From: Tissierellia bacterium
GTDB lineage: Bacteria; Bacillota; Clostridia; Tissierellales; Peptoniphilaceae
Length of the DNA: 64,000 nt
Direction: 5' to 3'
NCBI GenBank assembly: GCA_012728295.1
Contig: JAAYFJ010000055.1
Location: 32,094-96,093 of the forward strand
Shown here piece after piece: positions 34,605-42,527 of this stretch (position 1 is the stretch's first letter; each line of letters begins with the position of its first letter). Position numbers and translations under genes: made by a program. Under the pieces are notes generated by a model. The model searched no databases. It saw nothing but the letters and a program-made list of their open reading frames with translations, and was not told the DNA's origin.

Positions 34605-36399
34605 AATCTCTAACTTCCGTACCTTCATCATAAGGATTATTTGTGTTTAGTATTTTTAGCGGAATGTTCTTTTCTTTAATGGGGAAAATAGCCTCTTTTT
34701 GATATACTTCTGCCCCCTCATCGATTATCCTGGTTAATTGGCTGTAGTTCATAGACGGGATTCTTTTAGCATGAACGTTTTTTCGTGGATCTGATGTCAT
34801 GATTCCGTCAACGTCTGTCCAGTTTTCATATACTTGCGAGTGTAATGCTCCAGCTATTATTGATCCTGTAAAGTCTGAACCACCTCTGTCAAATGTCTTG
34901 ATTTTCCCTGATTGGTCCCGACCATAAAAACCAGGCACCACAACTTTAATCCCTGCTTTTATATTGTTTTTAATATTGCGATTGCTGAGCTCATAATCTA
35001 CATTGCCCTTATCATCGAAGAAAATCAATTCTTTTGCATCAATAAAGTCATATTTCAAATACTTTGCCATAATCTTTGCGTTTAAGTACTCTCCTCTGCT
35101 AATTATAAATTCCTTGTCTTGCGATTGAATAATCTCTTCAAATACATTTTCTATCTCGTGAGAAAACTCATCATAGATATTTAAATCCTTCGCAATATTA
35201 TCGAATCTTTCTTTAGTCGTATTAGAGCTTTCCTCAAGTTCTATATACCTTTTGTTCAATTCTGCTTCAATTTTTTTCCTAACTTTTTTCAATTCTAAAA
35301 TATCAGTTTTCAACTTGTGAATTTCTATTAGTTTATCTGTAACCTTAGAATCTTCATAGTTCCTCTTTCCTGGTGCAGAAACTACTATTATGTCCCTATA
35401 ATCTTTTGATAATATAATTTTCTTCACTTTGTTAAACTGTTTCGCATCACTTAATGACGAGCCTCCAAATTTGGACACACTTTTCTTTTCAATGTCTTCA
35501 ATGTGAAATGGCGTTTCTTGGTATACACAATAATTAAGCCAATTGGAAAAGAATAGATTTCCTGCAGATCTCCATTTTACCTTTATAGAGTTGCTAGGAT
35601 TGTCATCCTTGTAGTAATTCCTAGGGGGTGCCGTTTTTAATGACTTATTTAAATCTCTAATATATTCGTTGTGCAAAGTTTCTTTATCATATTCCCAGTG
35701 TCCAAATGAAAATACAAATCTATTGTCCTTAGTGGTAACTATGCTAACGCCAGTATCTTCTCTGGAAGCTAATACTTGTAATTCTTCATAATTGTCAAAT
35801 TCGTCTTTGTTAACATATGTGTATCTCGACTGAGGAATATAGAACTCATCATCAAACCCTTTTAAAATATTATTATCTCCCAGTTTTTCATAATTATACA
35901 CTCCAAATATCTTCTCATTTTTCATTCCATTTCCTATGTTGTAATAGTGATATAAAGCCGCTTGAGCAGACCAACATACAAACATTGTAGAGTAAACATT
36001 CTCTTTTGCAAAATCAAATATATTATTAAGTTCATCCCAATATTTGACGCTTTCATATTCTAGTGTTTCTACGGGCGCTCCCGTAATAATCATAGCGTCA
36101 TACTTATTGTGCTTAATTTCATCATAAGTCTTATAAAATTTTTCTAAATGTGCTTTGCTAGTGTTTTTAGCGTCATAAGAACCCATTCTAACTAAGTCTA
36201 TATTTATTTGTAGCGCAGAATTGGAAAGCATTCTAAGAAATTGAATTTCCGTTTCTTCCTTCTTAGGCATTAGATTTACCAAAGCTATTTGAATTGGTCT
36301 TATATCTTGCTTAACTGCAACATTTTCACTAATGGTAAAAATCTTTTCTCGTTTTAATACATCTTTTCCTAATAAATCTTTCGGAATTATTAAAGGCAT
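34603..36399 (-). CDS. metA: MetA-type homoserine O-acetyltransferase fused to an ACT-less aspartokinase
   Basis: A 598-residue continuous ORF with AAGGAG before the ATG at 36399. Residues 1-300 are a full MetA: LVNLMPKKEETEIQFLR, E111 in ITGAPVE, the catalytic C142 in MFVCWSAQAAL, H234/E236 in FGHWEYD, ending FFSNWLNYCVYQETPF. Glu at position 111 is the acetyl-CoA-specific type (Gly in succinyl enzymes), fitting the adjacent metY. After an 8-residue linker, residues 308-598 are an aspartokinase catalytic domain: KFGGSSLSD, VVSAPGK, SRGEYLNAKI, FDRGGSDFTGS, TDVDGIMTSDPR. It ends at PLKILNT with no ACT regulatory domains. The protein would join the first aspartate-pathway step to the committed methionine step. 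No frame correction is needed. Confidence 0.9.
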   Translation of the reverse strand: MPLIIPKDLLGKDVLKREKIFTISENVAVKQDIRPIQIALVNLMPKKEETEIQFLRMLSNSALQINIDLVRMGSYDAKNTSKAHLEKFYKTYDEIKHNKYDAMIITGAPVETLEYESVKYWDELNNIFDFAKENVYSTMFVCWSAQAALYHYYNIGNGMKNEKIFGVYNYEKLGDNNILKGFDDEFYIPQSRYTYVNKDEFDNYEELQVLASREDTGVSIVTTKDNRFVFSFGHWEYDKETLHNEYIRDLNKSLKTAPPRNYYKDDNPSNSIKVKWRSAGNLFFSNWLNYCVYQETPFHIEDIEKKSVSKFGGSSLSDAKQFNKVKKIILSKDYRDIIVVSAPGKRNYEDSKVTDKLIEIHKLKTDILELKKVRKKIEAELNKRYIELEESSNTTKERFDNIAKDLNIYDEFSHEIENVFEEIIQSQDKEFIISRGEYLNAKIMAKYLKYDFIDAKELIFFDDKGNVDYELSNRNIKNNIKAGIKVVVPGFYGRDQSGKIKTFDRGGSDFTGSIIAGALHSQVYENWTDVDGIMTSDPRKNVHAKRIPSMNYSQLTRIIDEGAEVYQKEAIFPIKEKNIPLKILNTNNPYDEGTEVRD

Positions 36400-36411
36400 T
36401 ATATCATCTCC

Positions 36412-37692
36412 TTATATGGCATCAAACGCCTGTTCTAAATCATCAATAATATCCTTGACACTTTCTATACCAACAGAAAACCGCACCATGTTGGGTAATA
36501 TACCTGCGTTTAGCTGCGCTTCTGCACTAAGTTGCCTATGAGTCATGCTAGCAGGATGCAATACGTGAGTTCTAATATCTCCTACGTGGACCACTAACGA
36601 AGCAATTTTTAGGTTGTTTATCCATTTCTTAGTCTCTTCTACTCCGCCTTTAACTCCAAACGCAATAATGCCGCTTCCTCCATTTTTTAAATATTTTCTT
36701 GCTAAAGTATAATTAGCATTGCTTTTTAGTAGCGGATATTTTATCCAGTCTACTTTTGGATGACTGTCTAAATAATTTGCTATTTCTATAGCATTACTTG
36801 AATGTTTCTCCATTCTCAACGCCAAAGTTTCTGTCCCTAAATTCGTTAGGAAAGCATTAAACGGACTCATGGTCGTTCCTAAATCTCTTAAATATACAAC
36901 TCTTGCCTTTACAATATATGCCCGTTCTTTAAAAGTATCTGTATAACTGAGTCCGTGATAATTTGGATCTTTATCTGTTAAACATGAAAACTTACCGTTA
37001 TTCCAATCGAATTTCCCACTATCTACAATTATTCCCCCGACACTGGTGGCATGGCCATCTAAATATTTAGTAGTAGAATGGGTTACGATATCTGCGCCGT
37101 ATTCAAATGGTCTGCACAAATATGGTGTTGCAAATGTGTTATCAACAAATAAAGGAATGTTGTGAGAGTGGGCGATATCAGCAATTTTTTCTATATCCAG
37201 CACGTCAACTCCAGGATTGCCTATGGTTTCAGAAAAAACTAATCTGGTATTTTCTTTGATAGCGCTCTCTAGTGCTTGTCCATCATTTAACGGAACAAAA
37301 GTTGTAGTTATTCCAAACTTTTCAAGTGTTGAGCCAATTAGTGTATATGTGCCACCATATAAGTTATTCATAGCAACGATATGTTCTCCGCTACGACAAA
37401 TGTTTAATATGGACAGCAAGGTAGCTGCTTGACCTGAAGAAGTTGCTAAGGCACCAACTCCGCCTTCCAATTGAGCAATTTTTTCTTCAAATGCATTAAC
37501 CGTTGGATTGGATATTCTAGAATACATATGGCCTTCTCTTACTAGGTCAAACAATTCCGCCACTTCATCTGCGTCATCATATTTATAAGTAGTAGATTGC
37601 ACAATTGGCGCAATCCTAGCTTCTCCGCTTTCCGGTTGATATCCACCTTGCACACATAGCGTTTCTACAGTTAAATCCCTTAATTTTGTCAT
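36412..37692 (-). CDS. metY: O-acetylhomoserine sulfhydrylase (PLP)
   Basis: A 426-residue Cys/Met-metabolism PLP enzyme; the ATG at 37690-37692 follows AGGAGG. Features: TLCVQGGYQPESGEARIAPI at the N-terminus, SSGQAATLLSIL, VDNTFATPYLCRP and the PLP-lysine motif THSTTKYLDGHAT, then a C-terminal domain ending VRFSVGIESVKDIIDDL. It converts O-acetylhomoserine and sulfide to homocysteine. It is co-directional with, and 12 bases upstream of, the MetA-aspartokinase fusion, and sits behind a methionine T-box. The length fits the MetY group. Confidence 0.93.
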   Translation of the reverse strand: MTKLRDLTVETLCVQGGYQPESGEARIAPIVQSTTYKYDDADEVAELFDLVREGHMYSRISNPTVNAFEEKIAQLEGGVGALATSSGQAATLLSILNICRSGEHIVAMNNLYGGTYTLIGSTLEKFGITTTFVPLNDGQALESAIKENTRLVFSETIGNPGVDVLDIEKIADIAHSHNIPLFVDNTFATPYLCRPFEYGADIVTHSTTKYLDGHATSVGGIIVDSGKFDWNNGKFSCLTDKDPNYHGLSYTDTFKERAYIVKARVVYLRDLGTTMSPFNAFLTNLGTETLALRMEKHSSNAIEIANYLDSHPKVDWIKYPLLKSNANYTLARKYLKNGGSGIIAFGVKGGVEETKKWINNLKIASLVVHVGDIRTHVLHPASMTHRQLSAEAQLNAGILPNMVRFSVGIESVKDIIDDLEQAFDAI

Positions 37693-37715
37693 GCTAATTC
37701 CCTCCTGTTTTTTGA

Positions 37716-37978
37716 AATAAAAAAAGCTCCCGTCCATAAAGGACGAAAGCTATGCTCACGTGTTACCACCTTATTTTGCTATTATTTCACAATAATAGCC
37801 TCTTCGGGTACAATCATACCCTATCGCTATAACGGGCGCTCCCGTAAACGTCTAAAACAATTTCGACGAATCCTTACAACAGACCATGTTCCCTAATCTT
37901 CAATCCACTTCTCTCACCAAACGAAGCTCTCTGTAATCAATCCAAAAAGGTACTCTTCTGTTGAACCAGTTTTAATAT
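37716..37978 (-). promoter_or_regulatory. T-box riboswitch leader (methionine specifier)
   Basis: Read on the minus strand, the leader contains the T-box core AAGGTGGTAACACGTGAGCA (37753-37772), a stem-I loop segment GGTGAGAG, and a specifier region GGAACATGGTC where ATG (37885-37887) followed by G matches tRNA-Met. The leader ends in a terminator stem GCTTTCGTCC / GGACGGGAGC (37726-37750) with a T7 run just before metY. Uncharged tRNA-Met binding would favour antitermination, inducing metY and the fusion gene under methionine starvation. Confidence 0.88.
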
Positions 37979-37986
37979 TAAAACAT

Positions 37987-38015
37987 ATACTACTACACCT
38001 AAAAACGATTGTCAA
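37987..38015 (-). promoter_or_regulatory. Sigma-A promoter of the methionine operon
   Basis: On the minus strand TTGACA (38010-38015) and TAGTAT (37987-37992) are separated by exactly 17 bases, placing the start about 10 bases upstream of the T-box leader. Confidence 0.8.
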
Positions 38016-38045
38016 GCAAAATACCATTAATATTATTCACCAATA

Positions 38046-38083
38046 AAATAGCCGATTGTTTAGAGCAATCAGCCATTTATTAA
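38046..38083 (-). terminator. Terminator of the SDR gene
   Basis: On the minus strand GGCTGATTG / CAATCGGC(T) with a 7-base loop is followed by ATTTTATTGG, about 15 bases after the SDR stop codon. Confidence 0.65.
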
Positions 38084-38094
38084 TTCATCGTCTT

Positions 38095-38916
38095 TTACTG
38101 GTTTTGATAAGCTGCTACAATCTCCGGTAGCCTTATAGCCAGCCCGCCATCTACTAAGATATCCGTTCCTGTAATAAATGACGCTTTATCGCTGGCTAAG
38201 AATTTTACTACTTCGGAAATATCTTCAGGCTCTCCATTCCTACCTGCTGGGGTCATGGACTTCATGTACTCCATTTGTTCCGGGTGTTCTTCTGCAGCTT
38301 TTTTTGACATCGGAGTCATTATTATGCCTGGAGAAATGGAAAGTATTCTCAACCCTTCTTTCCCATATTCAGGAGCGAATCTTTTAACCATTAAGTGCAC
38401 ACCTCGCTTAGAAAAGTTATAAGCAAAGTCTGATTTGTTTTGTGCTATTTGCACCAAAGAATCAATTGCTCCCGGTGTAGATGGATATTCTAAATATTTA
38501 TCATAAGCTTCATTTGGTGGTACCACATGTCCTATCATTGAAGCTAAAAGAATAAGCACTCCACCTTTTGAAATATAATCTTTAGCATTAATTGCCAAAT
38601 TTTCTGTACCCAGTAAATCAATTTCAAAAGTCAGCTTAGCATCTACCCCAACGCCGCTTACTCCAGCTGAGTTAACGACTGTTTTTATTTCTCCTAAGGA
38701 CTTTGCAAATTCAAAAAGCTCTCTCACACTTTCAGAACTGGAAATATCTCCTTGTTTGTATATAGCGTCTATACCATTGGCTTTAAGCTCAGTCACAGCA
38801 TTTATTAGCCTCTGCTCATTTCTACCTGTTACAATTACTGTTCCCTCATCAAATTGTTTAGCACATTCTAAACCTATCCCACTACTACCACCTGTTATAA
38901 TATGAATATTCTTCAT
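38095..38916 (-). CDS. Short-chain dehydrogenase/reductase
   Basis: A 273-residue Rossmann-fold oxidoreductase. The cofactor motif TGGSSGIG is at residues 8-15; VTGRNEQRL after strand 2 suggests NADP preference. NSAGVSG is the NAG-type motif, LLASMIGH carries the catalytic serine, and YNFSK carries the Tyr and Lys of the active site. The C-terminus FITGTDILVDGGLA is standard for the family. The substrate cannot be told. It is monocistronic, with a terminator behind it and no functional link visible to the neighbouring methionine and repair genes. Confidence 0.88.
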   Translation of the reverse strand: MKNIHIITGGSSGIGLECAKQFDEGTVIVTGRNEQRLINAVTELKANGIDAIYKQGDISSSESVRELFEFAKSLGEIKTVVNSAGVSGVGVDAKLTFEIDLLGTENLAINAKDYISKGGVLILLASMIGHVVPPNEAYDKYLEYPSTPGAIDSLVQIAQNKSDFAYNFSKRGVHLMVKRFAPEYGKEGLRILSISPGIIMTPMSKKAAEEHPEQMEYMKSMTPAGRNGEPEDISEVVKFLASDKASFITGTDILVDGGLAIRLPEIVAAYQNQ

Positions 38917-39002
38917 TGCTACCCCCTAAATAATATATAATAAGGCAATTTACGTATATTCATAATACCCAATATTGTAGAACTTACTTATTTGATATTT
39001 CT

Positions 39003-39479
39003 TTATCTTTTCAAATCATGCAATATTATTTTCCACGCCTCCAAAAGCTTTTCAAATCCGTATCTAGCATTTGCAGGACTAGTCGACGGCAATAATATGG
39101 CATTATATTTCATTTCTTTTGTTACCACATCATATGCTTTTCTCCCATTACAATAGATATTTACAATATTGGATTTTCCAAGTATATCACCAATGTTAGC
39201 TAATCTGTAGTTTCGAATATCTTTGTCCATGGATCCTGTTATTTCTGCTGATTTCATAGCATCGTATAGTGCTATGCGATTGTCTAATAACAATTTTATT
39301 CTTTCTTCAGTAGTGGTTGGTTTTTTAGTTTTTAAGAGCTCTGCCATCAGGGGCCAAAACCTATTTCTAGGGTTTCCATAATAAAAATCAATCTCCCTAG
39401 AAACAACTGACGGAAAGGAACCAAGAATAAGAATTTTGCTGTTTTCATCGAATATAGGTGGGAAATTGTGCTTTATCAT
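39003..39479 (-). CDS. UDG-superfamily DNA-deoxyinosine glycosylase
   Basis: A 158-residue uracil-DNA-glycosylase-fold protein. Motif 1 reads ILGSFPSVVSREIDFYYGNP followed by RNRFWPL; motif 2 is LPSTSPANARY near the C-terminus. This combination is typical of the hypoxanthine/deoxyinosine glycosylase branch and shorter than classic UNG. It would remove deaminated bases in base-excision repair. Two AlkD-like alkylbase glycosylase genes lie nearby (31.6 and 39.5 kb), the nearer only 50 bases upstream. Confidence 0.82.
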   Translation of the reverse strand: MIKHNFPPIFDENSKILILGSFPSVVSREIDFYYGNPRNRFWPLMAELLKTKKPTTTEERIKLLLDNRIALYDAMKSAEITGSMDKDIRNYRLANIGDILGKSNIVNIYCNGRKAYDVVTKEMKYNAILLPSTSPANARYGFEKLLEAWKIILHDLKR

Positions 39480-39529
39480 ATTCCTACTCCCGCATTATAT
39501 AATAATAATTTTGTACTCATAATAATTGG

Positions 39530-40189
39530 CTAGATGTATTTACTGGCCTCTCTTATACTAAGCTTGTCCATTTTTTCATAGTGCCTTTTAACAAAGTCTC
39601 TTACCCACTTTGAATCAGTTTTTGAATACTCTCTTAGACTCCATCCTATAGCTTTATTAATAAAAAATTCATTACTTCCAAAATTATTTACCAATATTTG
39701 CTCCAATAATTCAGTGTCGGTTTTCTCTTTTCTACCTAATTGATGGTCAATGGCTATTCTTCTTAGCCAGAAATCTTCATCAACCGACCATTCCAGCATT
39801 AAGTCGTTGATTCTAGAATCTGTAAAAGCTATGCTTCCAATTATTTTATCAAGACCATCTATTGTATCCCACCACTGCTTGGATTTGGCATATGCTCTCA
39901 GGTATTTCATATCATCACAAACCAAGTGTTTTTTCATGCCAGTAAGATAGTCAATCACCAAATACTGGAATTCTCTTTGCTCCTCATTCCAGCATTTATT
40001 TAAAAAAATCCAGTCTATCACTTTTGACTTTTTTTCTTCCTTCAATAATTCTTTGTAAATAGCTCTTCTAGTAGGAGTCTTTATACCATAGAAACTAAAT
40101 AGATTGCGCATATATTTTGACATTAGCTCTGCGTTATTATCGTCTCTATTATTCTCAAACGCCTTTTTTATATTATCAAGTTTATCCAT
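39530..40189 (-). CDS. AlkD-like DNA alkylation repair protein
   Basis: A 219-residue HEAT-repeat protein; the ATG at 40187-40189 follows GAGGGGTG. Recognisable AlkD features: YMRNLFSFYGIKTPTRRAIY, KCWNEEQREFQYLVIDYL, KQWWDTIDGLDKIIGSI, FWLRRIAIDHQLGRKEKTD and FFINKAIGWSLREYSKTDSK. The family excises bulky cationic alkyl lesions such as 7-methylguanine. It is intact, unlike the homologue at 31607-32302, and adjacent to the UDG-like gene. Confidence 0.88.
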   Translation of the reverse strand: MDKLDNIKKAFENNRDDNNAELMSKYMRNLFSFYGIKTPTRRAIYKELLKEEKKSKVIDWIFLNKCWNEEQREFQYLVIDYLTGMKKHLVCDDMKYLRAYAKSKQWWDTIDGLDKIIGSIAFTDSRINDLMLEWSVDEDFWLRRIAIDHQLGRKEKTDTELLEQILVNNFGSNEFFINKAIGWSLREYSKTDSKWVRDFVKRHYEKMDKLSIREASKYI

Positions 40190-40243
40190 AACCACACCCC
40201 TCTTCATCATATTAATATAATAATATAAATAAATCATAATAAA

Positions 40244-40269
40244 TCAAGAGGTAAATTGCTACCTCTTGA
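40244..40269 (-). terminator. Hairpin downstream of the first SLH gene
   Basis: Perfect 10-bp stem TCAAGAGGTA / TACCTCTTGA with a 6-base loop. On the minus strand it is followed by TTTATTATGATTTATTT, an imperfect T-run. Confidence 0.6.
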
Positions 40270-40319
40270 GTCATTATGAACTATTATAAAACTCTTTTTA
40301 CGGTATTTAACACAAACTC

Positions 40320-42463
40320 TTAGTTATTAACTTTTATCCAAGTTTCGCTTCCGTCTGCATTTCTACTATAGTCGTGACCTTGTGCCGCTTCCATCAACTC
40401 AAAATACGCCCAATGTCCATTGCTCAAATCATTAAAATACGGCATTTCCCTCTCATTTTTATCGATGTATACTTTGTCCGGATAGCGTTGGAAAATTGGA
40501 TTTGTAATCTTTACCGCTTCCGCCCTGGTTATATTTCGATCCGGCTTATAGGTACCATCAGGATATCCTAGTATCCAACCTTCCGCAACCACTTGTTCAA
40601 TCGCCGCTTTCGCCCAATGGTCTTCAATATCAGGGAAACCTTTTACGCCTACACTCTTTGCAAATTTAGAAGCGATCTTTGCATACTCAGCTCTGGTTAT
40701 TTTTTCTTCTGCCCTAAAGGTTCCATCGGGATATCCTTTGATAATATCTTTTTTCTCTAAATATCCAATATAATTTGCATACCACTCGTTTCCTCTTATG
40801 TCAGAATATGTGGTCGTATGATCCTCACCTTTTTCCATCCCCATTAGTCTGGCAAATATGGCTGCCGTTTCACCTCTAGTTATAGATGCCTCTGGTTTTA
40901 CTAAACCATCAGGATATCCGAAAATAAAAGGAGTATGACTCTCAACTACCTTTTTATCAGAGTCAAATACATATCCCATGGGGATTAGGTTTCCTGAAGG
41001 ACTTGGTTCTTGTGGCGCTACTGGCACCAATGGAACTACAGGGTCTACAGGAACATCCGGATTTTCTTCCTTTTGCCACTGCGCATATACTATCATGTCT
41101 TCAGTAACTACTGTATCTCCTGTAAAAGCCGTTCCCGTTCCATCCGCTTTAGTGTTCCATTCTTTAAAAGTATATTTCTTTCCATCTTGAACGAATTCAG
41201 TAGGACTTGCTGGCATGCTTTCATCAGTTAAATCATCATTATTGATCGTTGCGTTCTTCTCAACATTTACCGTTGATAAAACCGTCTCCGTTCCCTCAGG
41301 GAAATTCTTATCGAATTTTACTTCCAATACTTTTGTAAAATCAATTAGCAAATCTTGAGCATGAATAGTCGGAATAGGATTATCTGATCCAGCTGGTCTT
41401 ACAAGCCCATTTATATTCCCCATTATTTTAATTGGTTCTTTATTATCATCGGCTATTTCTTCAGCTACAGCTTTGGGGATTTTAAAGAAATTAGAATCAT
41501 CAGTATAAATTTCCATGTCTTCAAATACTTGTTCCGGCTTGGCACCTCTAGTGTGGTAATTAGGGTTCCCATCATTTCTTATGGAAGTTCTAATAATCAA
41601 CTTGTTGCTAAACTCAGTTAAATCCGACCCACTTCCATCTTGTTCTCTTGTATTGACAGCAGTATTTACAGGGTCGTTTACTGCTATAGTGTTGCTTAAT
41701 CTCTTATATACAACTCTGCCACTGGATAACTCCCCTCCAGCCAATTGATGTTTGAAGCTATAACTCTTAAATAGCAATCTCATCTCTTTTGCCATTTCAA
41801 CTCTTTCATCAATTGAAATATTGAAATCTACGTGAGTATAAGGGGCTCCTACTGCAATACTTCCCCAGTCTTGACCACTATTTGAGAATATTCCGCCTGG
41901 ATTCATCCAAGATATTAGAGCTGTGTTTTTATCCATCTCCATTATCGCTTCAAGTCTTAAAGAATAGAATTCCTTTGAGTCATCATATTTGACTTTGACT
42001 CTAGTAAGTCTCCCTTCTTCATCTCTATCAATTTTTATTATTTCGGCTCCAGGAACTGTAGCTTCACCATTCATACCTTTATTAATCTCATTTTTATTGT
42101 TTTTCAGACTTACATTAGTAGCACCAATATAGTGAGTGTAAAGGGTGACAGGCTCTGTAGTGCCGTTGGGAAATATTTCAGATATCTTCTGATTAGTAAA
42201 GTATATTTTATGCTCAGGGTTATTTAAATCTAGAGGACTATGGGTTCCCCACCCAGCTAAATAAATTTTATAAACCCACACTCCGATATCTCCAAGAAAT
42301 CCCTGTAGCCCTATTACTTCATCAAGGTCTGTAAAAGTCTTTTCAACTTTTTTTGTCCATCTGTAAATATAACTGTGGCGCTATATCCTTCTGCCATGGA
42401 ATTCAACGGCACTAAGGATATCATCAAGGCCAGCACCAACAAATATAGTATTGCTTTCTTCAT
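40320..42463 (-). pseudogene. SLH-anchored surface protein with InlB-type repeat, one-base frame break near the start
   Basis: The intended 714-residue product starts at ATG 42461-42463 (GGGGGAAA upstream) with signal peptide MKKAILYLLVLALMISLVPL ending NSMA. At T7 42348-42354 the frame is one base short; adding one A on the coding strand gives TDGQKKVEKTFTDLDEV and joins the open frame 40320-42281. The N-terminal 400 residues have no recognised fold. An InlB B-repeat follows (KKYTFKEWNTKADGTGTAFT ... DMIVYAQW), then a Pro/Val linker and three SLH domains (ITRGETAAIFARLMG, ITRAEYAKIASKFAK, ITRAEAVKITNPIF). SLH domains bind pyruvylated cell-wall polymers. It is the last of three SLH-type genes in the same direction. 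Confidence 0.82.
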
Positions 42464-42527
42464 CGTATTTCCCCCTTTTCTATAATTGTTTGCTCTTTAT
42501 AGCAAGATTGTATTAGGAGCTAATATA

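Noticed and set aside
34603..36399. MetA-aspartokinase fusion as a frameshift artefact like the other broken genes
   Set aside because: The frame runs through both domains without correction. The linker has no ribosome site or good start codon for a separate kinase, and the other artefacts here split genes rather than join them.
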